Assembly: GCF_900129855.1 (NCBI RefSeq)
Contig: NZ_LT670819.1
Span: 6,262,001 to 6,326,000, forward strand
Direction: 5' to 3'
DNA: 64,000 nt
From: Streptomyces sp. 3214.6
GTDB taxonomy: Bacteria; Actinomycetota; Actinomycetes; Streptomycetales; Streptomycetaceae
A model generated the notes under the pieces. It was not told the DNA's origin, searched no databases, and saw only the letters and a list, made by a program, of their open reading frames with translations. Every line of letters starts with the position of its first letter. Position 1 is the first letter of the stretch. A program made the translations under genes and the position numbers. Shown here piece by piece: positions 61,737 through 64,000 of the stretch.

Positions 61737-62768
61737 TCACGCGCACGCGTACGAGCTCCCGCGCACCGCCACCGTGCTGCCCAGGACGGTCGGCGGGTCG
61801 TTCGGCACCGGGTCCGCCCCCTTCGCCACCAGCGGCCGGTCCTCGCGCACCTGCGCGAAGAGCGCGTCCGTGCGCTTCCGGTCCCAGACCAGCGCCGCGC
61901 CGATGCCCAGCTCGGGCGGGGTGAACCCGGAGATCGGCACGGTCGTGAACTCCGTCGCCGAGGCCGGCACCCTGCGCAGTACGGTCGCCAGCTTCACCAG
62001 CTCGGCGACCTTGAAGCCCTGGGGGCCCGACCCGAGCAGCGTGCGCACCAGGTGCCGCGTGCGCGCCGGGTCGGTGAGCAGCCTGCCCGCCTGGAGCCCC
62101 CGCAACGCCTGGACGAGGAACCGCTGCTGACGCTGGATCCGGCCCAGGTCGGCACTGTCGTCGACATGGCGCGAGCGGACGTACTGCAGAGCCTGCCCGC
62201 CGCGGAGCCGGTGCGTGCCGGGTGCGAGGTCGAGCTTGGTCGCGGAGTCCTTGAGCCGCCGCGGTGTGCACACCTCGACGCCGCCGGCCTCGTCCACGCT
62301 GTCGATGAACCGCCGGAAGTCCACCTGGACGAACCGGTCGATGCTCAGCTTGGTCATCGACTCGACGGTCCGGATCGCGAGCTCCGCGCCGCCCTCCTGA
62401 TAGGCCGCGTTGATCTTCGCCGGATGGGCGGGCCGTTTCACGCCGCCCGCCCCGGCGCGGTACGGCGGGATCTCCGCGGCGGAGTCGCGGGGCACACCGA
62501 TCACGCTGACGCGGTCCCGGCGGGCCGAGAGATGGACCAGCATCAGGACGTCCGAGCAGCCGCAGGGCTGACCGCCGGCGTGGAACTCGTGATGCTCGGC
62601 CGCGCTGGTGGTGTCCCGTTCGTCGGTGCCCATCAGCAGGATGTTCATCGCGCGCGGAGCGGGTTCCCGGCCGGGCAGCGCCGAACTGCCGAGCAGCCCG
62701 CCGGCGGCGGCCAGGACGATTCCGGGAATCGCCAGCCGACGTGGCCAAAGGTTTCTCTTCCTCGTCAT
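61737..62768 (-). CDS. LytR-CpsA-Psr (LCP) family cell-wall ligase
   Basis: A 343-residue membrane-anchored protein. A basic start and one membrane helix (RLAIPGIVLAAAGGLLGSSA, 11-30) precede the LCP domain: NILLMGTDERDT, SVIGVPRDSA with the conserved arginine, KINAAYQEGG and ALQYVRSRHVDDSADLGRIQRQQ, near residues 195-220. LCP enzymes attach glycopolymers to peptidoglycan. The terminator hairpin of the rdlB-like gene lies just before its ATG. Its position between rodlin genes is notable. Confidence 0.9.
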   Translation of the reverse strand: MTRKRNLWPRRLAIPGIVLAAAGGLLGSSALPGREPAPRAMNILLMGTDERDTTSAAEHHEFHAGGQPCGCSDVLMLVHLSARRDRVSVIGVPRDSAAEIPPYRAGAGGVKRPAHPAKINAAYQEGGAELAIRTVESMTKLSIDRFVQVDFRRFIDSVDEAGGVEVCTPRRLKDSATKLDLAPGTHRLRGGQALQYVRSRHVDDSADLGRIQRQQRFLVQALRGLQAGRLLTDPARTRHLVRTLLGSGPQGFKVAELVKLATVLRRVPASATEFTTVPISGFTPPELGIGAALVWDRKRTDALFAQVREDRPLVAKGADPVPNDPPTVLGSTVAVRGSSYACA

Positions 62769-62783
62769 CCGCCGCACGCTAGA

Positions 62784-62817
62784 ACAGCGGGCCGCCGATG
62801 ATTCGGCGGCCCGCTGT
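62784..62817 (-). terminator. Perfect 15-base terminator of rdlB-like gene
   Basis: Fifteen-base arms (62784-62798 and 62803-62817) pair perfectly around TGAT, about 55 bases after the rdlB-like stop and 16 bases before the LCP start. Confidence 0.75.
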
Positions 62818-62872
62818 CCGGGCGGAGAAACCACCCCGGGGCTCAGGAAAAGAACCCGTTCAGCGCGTCGGC

Positions 62873-63283
62873 TCAGCGGTTGGCCGCACCGTTGCCCGCG
62901 AGCACGGCGATGTCGTCCAGGATGTGCGAAAGGGCCTCGTCGCCCTTGGCCTGGGTGGAGTTCTCGACGCACTGCTGGTTCTGCGGGGAGGACAGGACGT
63001 TGATGTCCTGGACGTTGATCGGGACGGCGCCGAGGAGGCCCTGCAGGCCCACCTTGGCGGGCAGGCCGATGCACGGCTTGTTGAAGGAGCCCTGGATGAG
63101 CGCCAACTGGGGGCTCATGTTGCCGTACGTGGCGGAGTTGCCGAACGCCTGGTACGCGCCGTTGCCGCTGGCCGAGGTGGTGCCGCTGTCGTTGCCGATG
63201 GCGAGCGCCGGGGCTGCTACGACGGCGGAGGCGCCTACGGCGGAAGCGGCGACCGCAGCGGTGGCCAGTACCTTCTTGATCAC
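62873..63283 (-). CDS. rdlB: Rodlin protein RdlB-like
   Basis: A 136-residue rodlin. The signal peptide MIKKVLATAAVAASAVGAS and the GSFNKPC block recall RdlB; the mature protein is rich in Gly, Ser, Asn and Ala with conserved cysteines (NKPC, NQQC). The GTG at 63283 has AAGGGA upstream. It is divergent from the RdlA-like gene at 63514, the arrangement known from Streptomyces coelicolor. A surface rodlet component of aerial hyphae. Confidence 0.92.
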   Translation of the reverse strand: MIKKVLATAAVAASAVGASAVVAAPALAIGNDSGTTSASGNGAYQAFGNSATYGNMSPQLALIQGSFNKPCIGLPAKVGLQGLLGAVPINVQDINVLSSPQNQQCVENSTQAKGDEALSHILDDIAVLAGNGAANR

Positions 63284-63431
63284 TTGTAAGTCCCTTCGTG
63301 AGAACCCCGTCCACCGGAGCGTGCTGATTAACTCCCTGCCCCCTGTCTGGTTGCCCCTTTTCACTCCGATGGCCTATTGAGGCGAACCCCCCTTCGGCCG
63401 GATGGGGAAAACCGATCGGGTGAAGGACCGC

Positions 63432-63457
63432 AACCAATCCGGGCGCGCCCGGTTGGT
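63432..63457. promoter_or_regulatory. Inverted repeat in rdlA leader
   Basis: AACCA..CCGGGC and GCCCGG..TGGTT arms form a near-palindrome about 57 bases upstream of the RdlA-like start. It may be a regulator site or a leader hairpin. Confidence 0.4.
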
Positions 63458-63513
63458 TCGGTGGCAGGCACATGGTCCTGGCCGGGAGCCAGGACAGGGA
63501 AAGGAATAGCGAA

Positions 63514-63924
63514 ATGCTGAAGAAGGCAATGGCCGCGGCGGCGGTCGCCGCTTCCGTCGTCGGTATGTCCGCGGCGGTCGCCCCCCAGGCGCTTGCCATC
63601 GGGGATGACGCGGGCACCACCTCCGCCAGCGGCAACGGGGCGCACGAGGCGTTCGGGAACTCGGTGACCAAGGGCAACATGAGCCCGCAGGCCACCCTGG
63701 TCCAGGGTTCGCTGAACAAGCTGTGTGTCGGTCTGCCCCTCAAGGTGGGCGTGCAGGGCCTCGTCGGCGCCGTCCCGATCAACGTCCAGGACATCAACGT
63801 CCTGTCCTCCCCGCAGAACCAGCAGTGCGCCGAGAACTCCACCCAGGCCAAGGGTGACGAGCCGCTGTCGCACATCCTGGACGACATCTCCGCGCTCTCG
63901 GGCAACGGTGTGGCCAACCGCTGA
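63514..63924 (+). CDS. rdlA: Rodlin protein RdlA-like
   Basis: A 136-residue rodlin. The signal peptide MLKKAMAAAAVAASVVGMSA matches RdlA style; the mature sequence has NMSPQATLVQGSLNKLC and a final STQAKGDEPLSHILDDIS. AAGGA precedes the ATG. It is divergent from the RdlB-like gene across 230 bases that contain an inverted repeat. Function as for the other rodlins: organising the chaplin layer into paired rodlets. Confidence 0.92.
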   Translation: MLKKAMAAAAVAASVVGMSAAVAPQALAIGDDAGTTSASGNGAHEAFGNSVTKGNMSPQATLVQGSLNKLCVGLPLKVGVQGLVGAVPINVQDINVLSSPQNQQCAENSTQAKGDEPLSHILDDISALSGNGVANR

Positions 63925-63944
63925 CGTTCGCCGCTGCTGTCCGT

Positions 63945-63977
63945 CGGACCGCCCGTTCGTTTCCGGCGGGCCGTCCG
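63945..63977 (+). terminator. Stem-loop after rdlA
   Basis: CGGACCGCCCG (63945-63955) pairs with CGGGCCGTCCG (63967-63977) with one mismatch, 20 bases beyond the RdlA-like stop. Confidence 0.5.
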
Positions 63978-64000
63978 GCGGCGGTCTGTGCGGAGAAGCG

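Overview
The window reads as chromosomal DNA of a Streptomyces species. Third codon positions are almost all G or C, GTG starts and 4-base ATGA/GTGA gene overlaps are common, and there are rodlin genes, WhiJ-like/DUF397 regulatory pairs and divergent regulator/target pairs typical of the genus. About 63 protein genes can be supported. I saw no rRNA, tRNA or CRISPR array. Function calls come from reading motifs by eye, with no database search.

Layout. 0.1-7.6 kb: a secreted family 3 glycosidase; a LysR regulator divergent from a tightly coupled operon (EamA exporter, EPSP-synthase-like enzyme, GNAT acetyltransferase, RBBP9-like hydrolase); and a sugar-phosphate-isomerase-like protein. 7.8-13.2 kb: an orphan small protein, then a LacI repressor facing a three-gene sugar catabolic operon (Gfo/Idh dehydrogenase, DUF993 aldolase-like enzyme, TIM-barrel isomerase) with a visible promoter and operator. 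13.3-17.7 kb: an MHYT membrane protein and a large uncharacterised membrane protein, flanked by a 31-base inverted repeat. 17.7-24.2 kb: a YafY/WYL regulator with a VOC protein, a DHFR-like reductase, and an accessory block of small Streptomyces proteins and WhiJ-like regulators. 24.2-26.7 kb: an esterase-like protein and two duplicated secreted SH3-like proteins.

26.8-32.9 kb is a ribose operon (rbsR-rbsA-rbsC/B fusion-rbsK-rbsD) with two copies of a LacI-type operator. 33-40.7 kb holds a small secreted protein, RecD2 helicase, citrate synthase, a 760-base gene-free convergent interval rich in hairpins (candidate small RNA locus), and the copper pair copA/copZ with a CsoR-type operator. 40.7-46.6 kb has an alcohol dehydrogenase, small HTH protein, AraC regulator, methyltransferase, a two-component system and a hypothetical protein. 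An intact IS1182-family element (46.65-48.36 kb) sits just upstream of that hypothetical gene.

48.4-55.7 kb is a myo-inositol catabolic locus: an IolE-like gene divergent from iolC-aldolase-iolB-iolD-mmsA, which together would take inosose-derived intermediates to acetyl-CoA-level products. No dedicated inositol dehydrogenase is next to it. 56-61 kb encodes an unusual secreted-hydrolase/ABC-ATPase fusion with its permease and a von Willebrand lipoprotein. 61.2-63.9 kb carries three rodlin genes, proteins of the rodlet layer on aerial hyphae and spores, with an LCP-family cell-wall ligase gene between two of them.

Recurring oddities are in-frame minisatellites in several unrelated genes and near-identical duplicated segments in the rodlins and SH3 proteins.
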